This document shows positions 1 to 9,460 of a DNA stretch of 64,000 bases, piece after piece. Both the position numbers and the translations under genes were made by a program. The stretch spans positions 25,015 to 89,014 of the forward strand of contig BFEA01001077.1 in the NCBI GenBank assembly GCA_003427395.1, in the 5' to 3' direction. Below the pieces are notes generated by a model. That model was given only the letters and a program-made list of their open reading frames with translations, was not told the origin of the DNA and ran no database searches. Positions within the stretch are counted from its first letter, which is position 1. Every line of letters starts with the position of its first letter. This stretch comes from Chara braunii (lineage: Eukaryota > Streptophyta > Charophyceae > Charales > Characeae).

Positions 1-217
1 CCCCTCCCCCTCCCCACCCCCGGCGCGCAATTTCCTGGACATGAACGGCAACACCCCCGTCCACCGCAATCCTCCAACTACATAACCCCTTCTACAACTG
101 CCTGTCTCGCTGTGGAGACCGTGAACGCAACACATACTATTGTCCTGGAAAACGAAGTGCAACAAAAAAAAAAAAAAAAAAAGATTCTAAAAAAGGATTT
201 GCTGAGCAATTGGCGAC

Positions 218-218
<1 letters not shown>

Positions 219-281
<63 letters not shown>
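219..281. repeat. (AC)n microsatellite
   Basis: An uninterrupted AC dinucleotide run of about 63 bp, with an A-homopolymer just upstream near 163-182. Translations across it give only Thr-His or Cys-Val repeats, so it is not coding. Confidence 0.97.
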
Positions 282-283
<2 letters not shown>

Positions 284-357
284 TCGCCATCTGCGCAGGC
301 GCAATGAGTGGAGAGACAGGCCAGTAAAGCAACGGTGGACATTACTGGCAACATCGC

Positions 358-2073
358 TCATGATCTCTCCCGGATGGCTTTTGCTATCTCCATAAGGGCG
401 TGGCACATCATTCTGTTCGCCTCATCCACTGCAGCATAATGTTTCCTCTGCACTTCCACTTCGCTCTCCAGGATTTCGCACTGACGTAACATCATGGAGC
501 ATTGCCGCTTGCTCGTGCTGTCCATTGTGCTCGCCATATGCGCACCATGCTTGCCCATGACGTTGGCGACGGCCTCAAAGGTTTGTTGCCGCATGTTCTT
601 CCTCTTCCCATATCCGTCACCACTCCCTGCGCTGAATGTGGAGTCTTTCGTCGACCCCTGCTCCTTACGGGCTGCCTCCCCTCCACCCTCAGTGGCCATG
701 GTGCACCTGCAGCACCCACGCCTGCTGGCATCTGAACCCCACCGGCCGCCCCCGTGTCCGCCAAATTTTTCAGGTGGATCGTGTGATCCCCCTTCGTCAT
801 GGCCTCCATTTCGTCGTACACGCTCCGGTCCATGACGAAGCTGAAGCCCTCCGACCGCCTGTCCTTCGATGCAAGCTTGAAGTAGTCTTTCCCGCCGGAG
901 AGGTTATGGAACTTGTGGACCTTCTTGAATTGCTGCATCAAGTTGTCCCATTTCTTCCTGCAGTCGACGACATCCCTCGTCACGCCCATCGACTGCAACC
1001 TCGCCCGCACGTCCTTCCACTTCCACTCCCTCGTTTTCATGCGGGCGAAACTACTGCCCATGCCCGTGAAATAAAGATCTTGGTCCCTTTTTGCCCTGAC
1101 GAGTGCGATTGTGTCTCCCACCGACCAGAAATTTCGGCCGCCCTCACCATCGCTCCGCCCCGTGTCGTCATCCATTTTCTTGCTCCGTCGACTTTTTGTA
1201 GCGGGACCCTTCCTCGCAGCTGCTCCGCCCTTCGTTGCCTTCCTCCCCAACGGCCTAATGTCTGGCAAATCGTCGGAGTTGCAATCGTCGTCACCGTCAA
1301 CGTCGTCACACCCCTGGGCCTCCTCAACAGCAGCTTCGTCCCCTTCGTCCACGTGGAGCCGTTGCACCCCTCTCGTGATTGTCTCCGTTCCATGTTGATG
1401 CAAGGCCTGCCTGCACTTTGCCCACAACTGCCTGCCGTCGCGGTGCACGTCTGCACCTTCCTGACTCAAATCCTCCAGCCGCTGCCGTCCAGAAGGAGCG
1501 CCGGATCCGCTTCGTGACGCAGGTGACAACCGCATCCACTCGACATTTACGCGCACCGACTCCTCCGCCGACGGTCGACATCGACTCATTCCGTTTACCA
1601 CCACCTTCACGAAGTGATTGAGGCAGCCCTACGTCTCGCGGCCCCCACACACCGCCGTGCGTGTTGTCCACGCAATCCACACCCGGGTGGGGATTGATGA
1701 TCCGATTGTGTGTTGCCGTTGCTCTGCTGCTGCTGGACATCTGGAAGCAGAGATCAACTGCTGCATTGTCGTCGTCGTCGCACAACCACTCGTTCAGCAG
1801 TGACGTGTAAGACCACGGGGTCTCCACCCGCGTGCCTCCGCACGACTGCGTCGCCGCCCATTCCTGCGTCGACCCACTTCCCAACGACAAAGTCGACGAC
1901 CTGGCGTCTCCCCCCTCGTCATCCGATGGCGGCAGAGGAGTCTCGTGAGAAGGCAGGTGTGCATACAACCTCAGGTCATACGGCCGCTTTGCCACACAGT
2001 CTGCACTGTGTTGTCGATTGCTCGCTCCGGAGGTTGTGCCTGCCCGTCTACCGTTGCCCAGTCGTCGATCCAT
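358..2073 (-). pseudogene. trihelix (Myb/SANT-like) DNA-binding protein, broken over three frames
   Basis: Three consecutive minus-strand pieces in different frames read like one nuclear DNA-binding protein. The N-terminal piece (about 2073-1620, possible start MDRRLG) is Ser/Asp-rich with an 'HLPSHETPLPPSDDEG' segment. The middle piece (about 1560-710) has an acidic stretch, a basic Lys/Arg patch and a trihelix domain at about 1130-890. That domain runs from NFWSVGDTIALVRAKRD through EWKWKDVRARL to CRKKWDNLMQQFKKVHKF, with the spaced tryptophans of the fold. The C-terminal piece (699-358) is predicted helical and probably mediates dimerisation. Frame changes near 1600 and 705 could be indels or short introns; I saw no convincing splice sites, so pseudogene is favoured. 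Such genes are often amplified in repeat-rich genomes, sometimes next to Harbinger transposases. No target is inferred. Confidence 0.6.
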
Positions 2074-3197
2074 CCTGTCGGCTTTTTTTGAAGATCTCCT
2101 TCTGCGAGCCGCGACCGGGACGAGGCCGACGAAACACACGTGGAAGAAGACAACGAGGAGAAGCAGCACGATGACGAGGACCACCAGAGGCAGCCTGTGC
2201 AGCAGGTCGGCCGTGTAAGGGCCGCTCGAAGGGTTGCGTGACGTCGACGGTCGACCGTTCAACGAACAAGCCCGTCGACAAAAGAAAGATCGGTGAAAGT
2301 TTTGTGCTCCAACGTGCGAGGCGTAACGACAATTGAAGAAAACGACGATCTTCTCCAATGAGACTGTCGCCGTTGAAAGGGCGCCTGGTGGGAAAAACAT
2401 TCGAATATCAGACCGTTGTCGACGATCGCCCGCCGCAGCAGACGACTACTGGACGCCAGTCGACATTTCGCGTCGACGGACGGAGGCCTCCCGTTGCCGC
2501 TTACTGTTTGGAGCTGTTGTGGCGCCGTGCAGATTTTGGACGCAGGGATGTCCGTGCTCCGGTTCGCAGGACCACGTCTGGACCACCCTCGAACCGAAAT
2601 TGTACGTCGACGCATGCCTTCGCCGCTTCGAAATTTGCGCTTCCTTGTGCTACGAGGGACCTCGGGAGGTCCCTTGGGGCTTAGGAAAAATTGGTTGTGG
2701 CCACAAGGACGCCACAAGGAAATCTCCTTGTGGTGTTTTCACATTTGTTTTCGAGAATCGTCCCCAAGGAGAGGTGGAACGACCATTTCCTTGTGGATTT
2801 CGGGTCCACAAGGAGTGTCGAACGAGGCCCTATAACAGCATCGAAAACCACCTAAGACAAGTTGCTAGGAGTCCCCAGAGTCCTAAAAAATTCTTAAGGT
2901 CACCAAGGGCAACCAAACAAGACCAGCTTACTTGTGAAGAAACCAAAAGCCAACTGGATTATCCGAGGCTATCAGACCAAGAACCTCCTACCCTAGTAAC
3001 TTTCAACAGCCCAATCTTATCCGCCTCCGCCCTATACCCTAATACTCAACCTCTACCAGGCCTCATACCCCCAACTGCTAGGTTGTAGGGTGGTGCGACC
3101 CACCCCACAAACCCCCCACCTGCTAGGCTACAGGGCAGAGCGACATTTTAGAGGCCACGTTCAACATTGAAATCGGTCTATAGCTCTTCACTTCCCT
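2074..3197. other. intergenic, no gene recognised
   Basis: The + strand is open from 2333 to 3088, but the translation is low-complexity and matches no family I know. The stretch contains a cluster of CCACAAGGA motifs (2700-2815). From about 2830 it becomes A/C-rich, in a style resembling 62750-63150, which follows the other LINE remnant. It may be LINE-derived untranslated sequence, but this is weak. Confidence 0.4.
2700..2815. repeat. cluster of CCACAAGGA / TCCTTGTGG motifs
   Basis: Three exact CCACAAGGA and two exact TCCTTGTGG 9-mers lie in about 115 bp, with near copies beside them. One pair forms a hairpin with 9-bp arms and a 4-nt loop at about 2711-2732. Confidence 0.6.
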
Positions 3198-4041
3198 CTA
3201 CTCTCCTTTCTTGTACAATAAGGATATAACCCCAGTAAGCCATCTCTTCGGTAAACTGCCTGTTACCAGGGTGTTATTAAAGATCAAGCAGAGAAAAGGA
3301 GCAAAGCTCTCTCTCGCACTTAGGAAAATTTCAATCGGTAAACCGTCCATACTGGGACATTTTTCCAACGCCATTTTTTTGGCTGCATCACGTAATTCCT
3401 GTATTGTGAATGGATCGTCTAAGAGGTTTTTTCCCTCCCGAGGCATTTTTGCTCTCAAATCATCCCAGAAGGAGGAGATCCGAGAGAGGTAACACTCAAT
3501 CGAATCAAGGGGTCTTCTAGAGGACACTGTGTCCTCAAAATAATATTTGGCATATGCGCACATTTCCTTTGAACTAGTGGCCACTAGGGCAAACACATTA
3601 AAGGTTTGCACCAATTCTCGCACCAATGGTTTAGATTTCCTCAACAGCAAACTTTTGAACGTGATCTTTGTCATTCTATCATAGCCTACCATAACCCTAA
3701 TCCATAATCACTCTAGCCCCTCCTCTTGCTTCTTTGCTTCCTGTCTTTCTAGAGTGACTAGGTTTTGTTTACGTTGTTCCAACCAATAGTACTCAGTGAA
3801 CGGATCTCCCCCCATTTTAGCTTCCACTTCCCTTACTGCATCCTGAGCCTGTTTTTTTTCTCAGCTCCTTGTTGCTGCTCTCATTCTTAAGAAGGTTTCT
3901 TGTGTCGTGGATACAATCCCCAAGCCTACTTCGGACCAAACCTCCTCCCGGTCAAACAAGTCTTTTGCCCCCATCCATTTATTCATCTGGTTACTCATCA
4001 ACTCAAAGATGCCCTTTTCTTTTAAATGATTAACATTAAAT
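3198..4041 (-). pseudogene. LINE reverse transcriptase fragment (linker and RT start)
   Basis: The minus strand encodes the region between endonuclease and reverse transcriptase of a plant-type LINE. From 4041 down it reads FNVNHLKEKGIFELM and a Trp-containing linker. The 3692-3198 piece contains FTIQELRDAAKKMALEKCPS, MDGLPIEIF and GSLPKRWLTGVISLLYKKGE. These match the usual LINE pattern of 'K.PG.DGLP.EF' followed by 'P..W..G.I.LLYKKG'. The fragment stops there, before the catalytic FADD-type motif, and has frame changes near 3700-3860. Its endonuclease lies at 5460-5740, on the far side of the inserted DNA element. It is a dead remnant. Confidence 0.8.
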
Positions 4042-4257
4042 CTGGGTAGCACAGCGTACACGTACGCGGGCTCCTCATACGTGCATACGCGTATGCATGT
4101 ATGCGCATACGTGTCGCATACGTATGCGCGCATACCCAAATTTAGGGCCCGCGTACGTGGTCACAGCAGGCCGTTTCCCAGGATTGTCTTGGCTCGGTAG
4201 GGGTTGGGGGGTGGGCGTTGGGATTGGTTGGGGGGCCAATGGGGCAGATTGCAGTCG

Positions 4258-4259
<2 letters not shown>

Positions 4260-4329
<70 letters not shown>
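4260..4329. repeat. (GA)n microsatellite
   Basis: A pure GA repeat of about 70 bp inside the DNA element at 4044-5459. Confidence 0.97.
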
Positions 4330-4332
<3 letters not shown>

Positions 4333-5191
4333 TCCTCCTCCTCCTCCTTTGTTTATTTGTGCATGTGTGTGTGACTTGTCATGGCTGCTGTACAAAGCAC
4401 CAGGAAGGCCTCTCTGTCCGTTTGTCCATCATTTTGTAGCAGGTCTGTCTGTATTTCACGCAATTGAAGTGTCTGTGTGAACTGTCTATGTGACTTTTCA
4501 TCGTATCTGTCTGCATGTTTGTCAGTCCATCTGTCTGTTTGTCACTCAGTCACCTTGTCACGACAGTATGTCTGTCATGTCTGCCTGTTGGTCAGTCTAT
4601 CTTTCTGCCTGTCTGTCCATTTGTTCGTCAGTCTATATGCCAGAGTCGCCAGACTTGCAAACAGACTTGCTTGACAAGGTGGTTGAGTGAAAGACAGACA
4701 GACATGTAAACAGGCACACAAACATGGTCACAAGTCACATAGATAGTTCAACATTTGTATGTCTTCCACGGACGCCAAACTGTTTGTGTGACTTGTTACC
4801 GTGTCTGTGTGCCTATTTGCTTGTCTGTCTGTCTGTCACTCTGTGTCACGTCAGTTTTTGTGCAAGTCTGTCAAGTATGTCTGTCAGTCAGTCTGCTGCT
4901 TTCTGGTTGACTCGTGGCCACATCGTGATGTGTCGGCCTCTGCTGCTTTCTGGTTGGCCCGTGGCCACATCGTGATGTGTCGGCCTCACAAGGCATGTGG
5001 CCCGGGCACAACCACCCGGGCCCTGGGCTCAAATGCCTGGTGCAGTTGCTTCTTCTGGAAAAGCCCCGGGTAGGGCTCTGGTTGTACTTCAACCAACTGT
5101 CGTGCAGCAACTGTCTGAGACCCCCATTAGAAAATGTTGAGATAAGGGTCTCTCGTGAATATTCAGGCCCGCCTTCACTTAGGGCGGGCAC

Positions 5192-5276
5192 GAGGCTTGC
5201 TGGGGGCCACAGTCAGAAGATTCAGAAGTTTTGAGTCTTCTTTTGAATCTTCTGACTGTGGCCCCCAGCAAGCCTC
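5192..5276. repeat. perfect 32-bp inverted repeat
   Basis: The arms 5192-5223 and 5245-5276 are exact reverse complements, separated by 21 nt. The sequence lies inside the DNA element at 4044-5459 and would fold as a strong hairpin if transcribed. Confidence 0.9.
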
Positions 5277-5459
5277 TAAGTCAGAACATATGCATGTTGT
5301 CCAGGGGCCCCTGAGGACACATTCCTCACATCTGTTCGAACTTCGAAGTTCCCAGTAGACTCAAGTAGTATACAAAGTAAAAAAATTAATAAAAAATACG
5401 CGTATGCTGGTTTTCAGACACGTACGCGTACGCGCGCATACGCGTACATGGTGCTACCC

Positions 5460-5740
5460 AACATTAAATTTAAAGGAAGAGTGTATCTTTTCCACGTGAT
5501 GTTTTGAAATGATATCCATTCCTACTAGTGAGTGATCCGAGATGGACGAGACTAATGTGTCACACCACATGCATTTGTCCCAAACAGTCCCTCTCGCTAA
5601 GAAGAAGTCTAACCTTCTCTTATGGATTCATTGGATTGGGGCAGTTTCGGAAGGGCGTGGGCTGAACCACTTATAACCGCTGCACTTCGGGTTCAACACT
5701 CGAAATACATCGTGAAGACCTTAAGCTTCCTTGAGGGAGG
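5460..5740 (-). pseudogene. LINE endonuclease fragment (C-terminal part)
   Basis: Read on the minus strand, this piece gives GLHDVFRVLNP, YKWFSP, RRLDFFLARGTVWDK and SSISDHSLVGMDI. These correspond to the end of the APE-type endonuclease of plant LINEs: 'D.wR..hP', the RLDffl segment and the catalytic SDH motif. It then runs into KIHSSFKFN, whose frame continues at 4041 after the DNA-element insertion is removed. In-frame stops upstream of RRLDFF and before GLHDV show decay. The upstream endonuclease is not clear; a faint possibility lies at 6080-6200. Confidence 0.75.
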
Positions 5741-6534
5741 TTAACATTAGGTGTCTTCCCTGATGGGTGTTGGGATGGGAAAGTCTAGGCATGAGAATGA
5801 GGCTCTCCACATCCGGAATCCAGGATGGTACAGCGGCAAACACAGACAAAGAACTTTATTCTCTCCTTGTTCTGGCGTTTGATCCGGCGGAAAAGAGAAA
5901 AAAGGCTTGCATAGCGATGCGCATTGGGATTAGGGTCTGCCACGGCCTGGTTAGACACTGCTTAGGACTTACTCACACCGGGACTTCTTTCACTACGCTA
6001 TGGACGTAAGTGGGTCGTATTCATCCGCATCCTACCATAGTTGAGCTCAGATACGCAAAACAAAGGACCTCGTTCTACAAAATCCACATCACTTGAAATG
6101 TCAGGTTCTTAGGGGAGCCGTCCTTCAACCGCGCCCTAATGACAACAAAATGGAAGTCCCCAAAGTTTCCACGTTTCTGATTGTGTATTGTCTGTCCTTA
6201 AACCAATAGTACACGGCCCCAGCCTTGGAGTCCGAAACATGTTTGGAGTCACGTTGTTGGCAGAGTGAATGGAGTTGCTCTACAACGCTACAACCCCTTC
6301 TGACCCTTCACAATATTCATCTTTCCATCCGGAGTGTTCTGATCGGGGATGACCAAAGCACGGAGGAGTTGGGTACTACCCCACTGCAACCCCACGAACA
6401 CACGGCCACTAGTAAGTACCAGGCTAGGTATCCGACCATTCCAACACACAGGCTACCGGCCAGTGGGTTACACACACACACGTATGCAATCATTCTGGAA
6501 GGAAAGCATACAAAATCTCAGTAAGGATGCATTC
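5741..6534. other. no gene recognised; possibly decayed LINE 5' part
   Basis: Short open frames on both strands match nothing I recognise. By position, any remaining LINE N-terminal endonuclease would be on the minus strand at about 6060-6210, but the signal is too weak to call. Confidence 0.35.
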
Positions 6535-7772
6535 ATGTGAGGCGCCATCTTCCGTACATGCGCCATCTTCCAACCCCCCTCCTCCCTCCGCCACCCTTTT
6601 GTTTTGTGATCTTTTGCAACCAGAGCGAAGAGGCCTGCCCCTTGTCATTTTGATCAGTTTTTGGAATTCCATCTTTTCGCAATTCAGGAAATACATAGGA
6701 ATTACGCGTGCCTTAGCGAGCGTGCTGGGGATTTGGCTCGACGGTTAGGAACTCCGAAATAAGCGGGACCCGACGTGTCTTTTTGTTCATAAATGTTCTC
6801 GACTTCATCTCGTAAAACTCTGGGAATTCTTGTGTGAATCTGAAAAGGCGTAGGACTTTTTCCCACATTCACTCTACGTGCGAAACTGGTGTTTTTCAAT
6901 TTTGAATTAGCGTAGGATTCTGAATGTCATTGAGTTGTAATTGTTTCGGTGCCCTTTTTGCTCTCGTGTCGGTGCCATGCATGCGAGTTCCTCCCCCCGC
7001 CCCCTCTCCTTCTCCGCTACCTTCGACACGCTCTTCTTCGCGCTCACTCTCCTTCTCTCTCTGTAACCGTTTTTCCATCTTTGCTTTGCTTCGCGCGCCT
7101 TTTCTATTTTTTGATCGTCTAAGGTTTGGTTTTGTGTCGCACTATCCTTCACGCCCTTCTTCTTCCCGCTCTAATCCGTGCGTCGGAATACCCTGTCGAT
7201 CTCCTCCTCCTCCCCTCTAGCCAAAGAGACGCGCCCTGTAAGAAGGAAATTCCTATTACGCGACGATTTTGATTGGTTACAACTGCGATCCGAAGGATCG
7301 ACTTGGCTTTCATCGGACAATTATCCCCTGAAGAAAACACAAGATAATTACACAAGAAAGTCCGGCGATCTTGACGAGAAATTTCGGCTCAAATGTTGGG
7401 TGAACGGAACTCACTCTTGAAGACTTATAATTTGAGACAAAAGAGGCGCATCTGCCATGAAATTCCACCATGGCTCCAGGCCATACATCCATTCAACCTT
7501 CAAACCTCACACCGACACTGTCTATCCCGACCGTCACGTGCTACTCCCACCATAGTGATTGTCACCCCGCCGACTTAGTCTTTGCACGGTTTTGCCTGGA
7601 TCCCATAGTCCGTCGGGCGATCCAGCGCACAACCCACAAGACTACACTCAGCTCGTCAAGACTTTGTGACTCGCACCTTCACACGTACCACCTCGCCACT
7701 GCTTCCCGGAAGCTGGCTGATGAGTTGAGAGAGAGATTTTCGGTAGCGCTTGCGGAATTTATAGTTGTGGAA
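6535..7772. repeat. repeat family Z, copy 1 (truncated on the right)
   Basis: Two blocks make up this copy. Block 6535-7320 matches 47487-48270 directly and 52390-53236 in reverse complement; a shared anchor is CCTCTAGCCAAAGAGACGCG near 7213. Block 7321-7772 matches 50390-52345 directly and includes a short peptide 'LATASRKLADELRERF' present in all copies. Inverted outer blocks around a central block would fit an element with long terminal inverted repeats. Copy 1 ends where the giant retrotransposon sequence begins. Confidence 0.65.
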
Positions 7773-7773
7773 C

Positions 7774-8727
7774 ACCAGTCTTGGTGGCTGTGCCCTTGAC
7801 AAAAGGGGTACGCCACAGGACTTCAATTGGTCCACACAGGCCCCGCGCCCTGCTGTACAGCAGAGCACAACCGGCCTGTGGCCGTGGTAGCCGCCGGGTT
7901 CGCCCTGGGACGCGGAGGTGAGAAGACTGGCTCTGTCTTTCCAACTGCGCGCCAAGCGCCCCTGTACAGGGTTATGGGTTAGGTGCACAGAGCAGAAGTC
8001 ATTGTCAAAAAAGAGAGAAAAAGAAAGAAATAAAGTGCCTAATTTGAACTCGCTTCTAGTTCGGGGAAAATCCAGTGGCTTCCGACCACTGTGATGTTAC
8101 AATTTTCCTTACCTTTTTCTGATTTTGCTGTTATAATTACTATTATTATTATTATTGTTACTTAGTTTTTCTATTTCAATTTTCTCTTGTTGGCCTGTCA
8201 TTTCGCGGGAAGGCCAACGGCTCGAATTCTGAGTTCGGGCGGTGGTAGTGTAGCCTAGGCAGGCCCAACCCTTCGTGTATCACCTGTACTGGGTCTGCGC
8301 GTCTAAGCTCCACGCGGTGGAACCCCCAGTAGCCGTATTTGGGGGGTAGATACAGTGGGGTCTGAAGAAGGGTTTTCTTTTTCTTTCTGCAATTATTATT
8401 ATTATTATTATTACTATGAACTTACCAATTTTCAGGCGCGGCTTTTCCCTTTTTGGGTTCTGTCACGTCGTAGGGAGAGGTCGACGGCTCATTCTTACGA
8501 GTTACGAATACAGCCTGATGGTCTAGGCTGGCCCGACCCTTTGAAAATCTGTTCGTGCTAAGCCTGCCTGATCGGGTGCCGCACAGCGGGACCCTAAAAG
8601 AAGGGCGACCCGCGGCCGCATTGGTAGGGAGCCTATCACCCCCGAAGAAGGGTCATAAGCCCCCTCCTTGACATCGGACACGGGTACCCAACGGGGATAG
8701 GCCAAAATTGTACTTTAAAAGGGGGAA
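7774..8727 (+). repeat. 3' tail of a second giant-element copy
   Basis: This stretch is collinear with 28887-29795, the sequence just upstream of the 3' LTR, and ends in the same polypurine tract (8717-8727). It is therefore the end of another element's internal region, joined to the 5' LTR. The left edge is abrupt against repeat Z. It contains an ATT microsatellite near 8141-8160 and another at 8391-8412. Confidence 0.75.
8717..8727 (+). promoter_or_regulatory. polypurine tract before the left LTR
   Basis: AAAAGGGGGAA immediately precedes the TGTGATC LTR start, identical to the tract before the 3' LTR. Here it belongs to the upstream truncated copy. Confidence 0.8.
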
Positions 8728-8993
8728 TGTGATCGCTGGCATTTCGTTATGGGACCACCACCTCAGAATTGTAGTCACCTCTCAGTGAGACGAAGCGACA
8801 GGGACCGATAGCAGAAGGCTTGTGGATATCGCGGCCGTAAGTTCTTTTCGTTTTTTTTTCCCATTCTTTGTTTTTCTTTTGGTTATCTTTTGTGTAAAAT
8901 TCCGATTTTAAAACTGTCCCGTTTATTTTCGAATTTTCATTAAGTCTTGAAGCTTCCCGTTTAGAGCACAGGGAACTGGGTATGAGGCAGGCC

Positions 8994-9001
8994 TATAAAA
9001 G
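8994..9001 (+). promoter_or_regulatory. TATA box of the 5' LTR
   Basis: TATAAAAG, preceded by GCC, lies about 265 bp after the LTR start. Transcription would begin about 25-35 bp downstream, just ahead of ORF-A. The matching site in the 3' LTR is TATAAGAG (30062-30069). Confidence 0.65.
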
Positions 9002-9154
9002 ATGGGGGAGCCTGACTATCAAAGGGCTAGCGGTGGGCATCCGCGAGTTTTTCCGCTGTGGGTTTGAAGGCGTGAGCGAGGAGCAGTGAGGGATAACCTG
9101 AACCATCCGAGTGCGTGTTCCCGAGAGCGAGGCTTTGGCTATTTCGGAGTGGAT

Positions 9155-9460
9155 ATGGCGGACCGAAACGGCCTGCGCGGTTACAGGCCTAGATATATGA
9201 AGTACTCCTGGATGTGGGAGAGAGAGGATGAGAAGGGTACTGTAGTGGAAACCATACTGACCTACGGTAAGCCTGACGGGGAGGTGAGGCTAAAAGTTAA
9301 TGTGTGTGGCCGTAGAGAGCAGGAAATGAGAAGAGATGAGAGTCTGCAGGCTGCGGTTACCGAGGCTCGTAATAGAGCCGAGCGAAGGTGCAGGCCTGAC
9401 GGGGTAACTGCAGGTAACGGTCACTTACCGCGAAGACGACTCATCCACGGGGACTACTGA
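9155..9460 (+). pseudogene. LTR ORF-A (5' copy, frameshifted)
   Basis: The first ORF after the predicted transcription start begins MADRNGLRGYRPRYMKYSW; an in-frame ATG also exists at 9086. The product is hydrophilic and rich in Arg, Glu and Tyr, with no family I recognise. Compared with the 3' LTR copy, this one keeps CAG where the other has TAG, but lost about 8 bp near 9413, which shifts the frame and ends it early. Between them the two copies imply an ancestral protein of about 160 residues with an acidic Asp/Glu/Ser-rich C-terminus. Its place at the 5' end of the RNA would favour translation. Function unknown. Confidence 0.5.

Larger units (their letters stand above)
4044..5459. mobile_element. 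non-autonomous DNA transposon inserted in the LINE
   Basis: The element is about 1.4 kb. It starts GGGTAGCAC, ends GTGCTACCC and is flanked by AACATTAAAT at 4032-4041 and 5460-5469 (12 bp if one mismatch is allowed). Both ends carry subterminal TACGCG/CGCGTA repeats. The LINE reading frame resumes when the element and one target copy are removed. The interior holds a GA microsatellite, a CTGT-rich stretch (about 4440-4900) and a perfect hairpin (5192-5276). No transposase is seen. A 9-12 bp duplication suits Mutator-like elements, but the superfamily is not settled. Confidence 0.82.
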
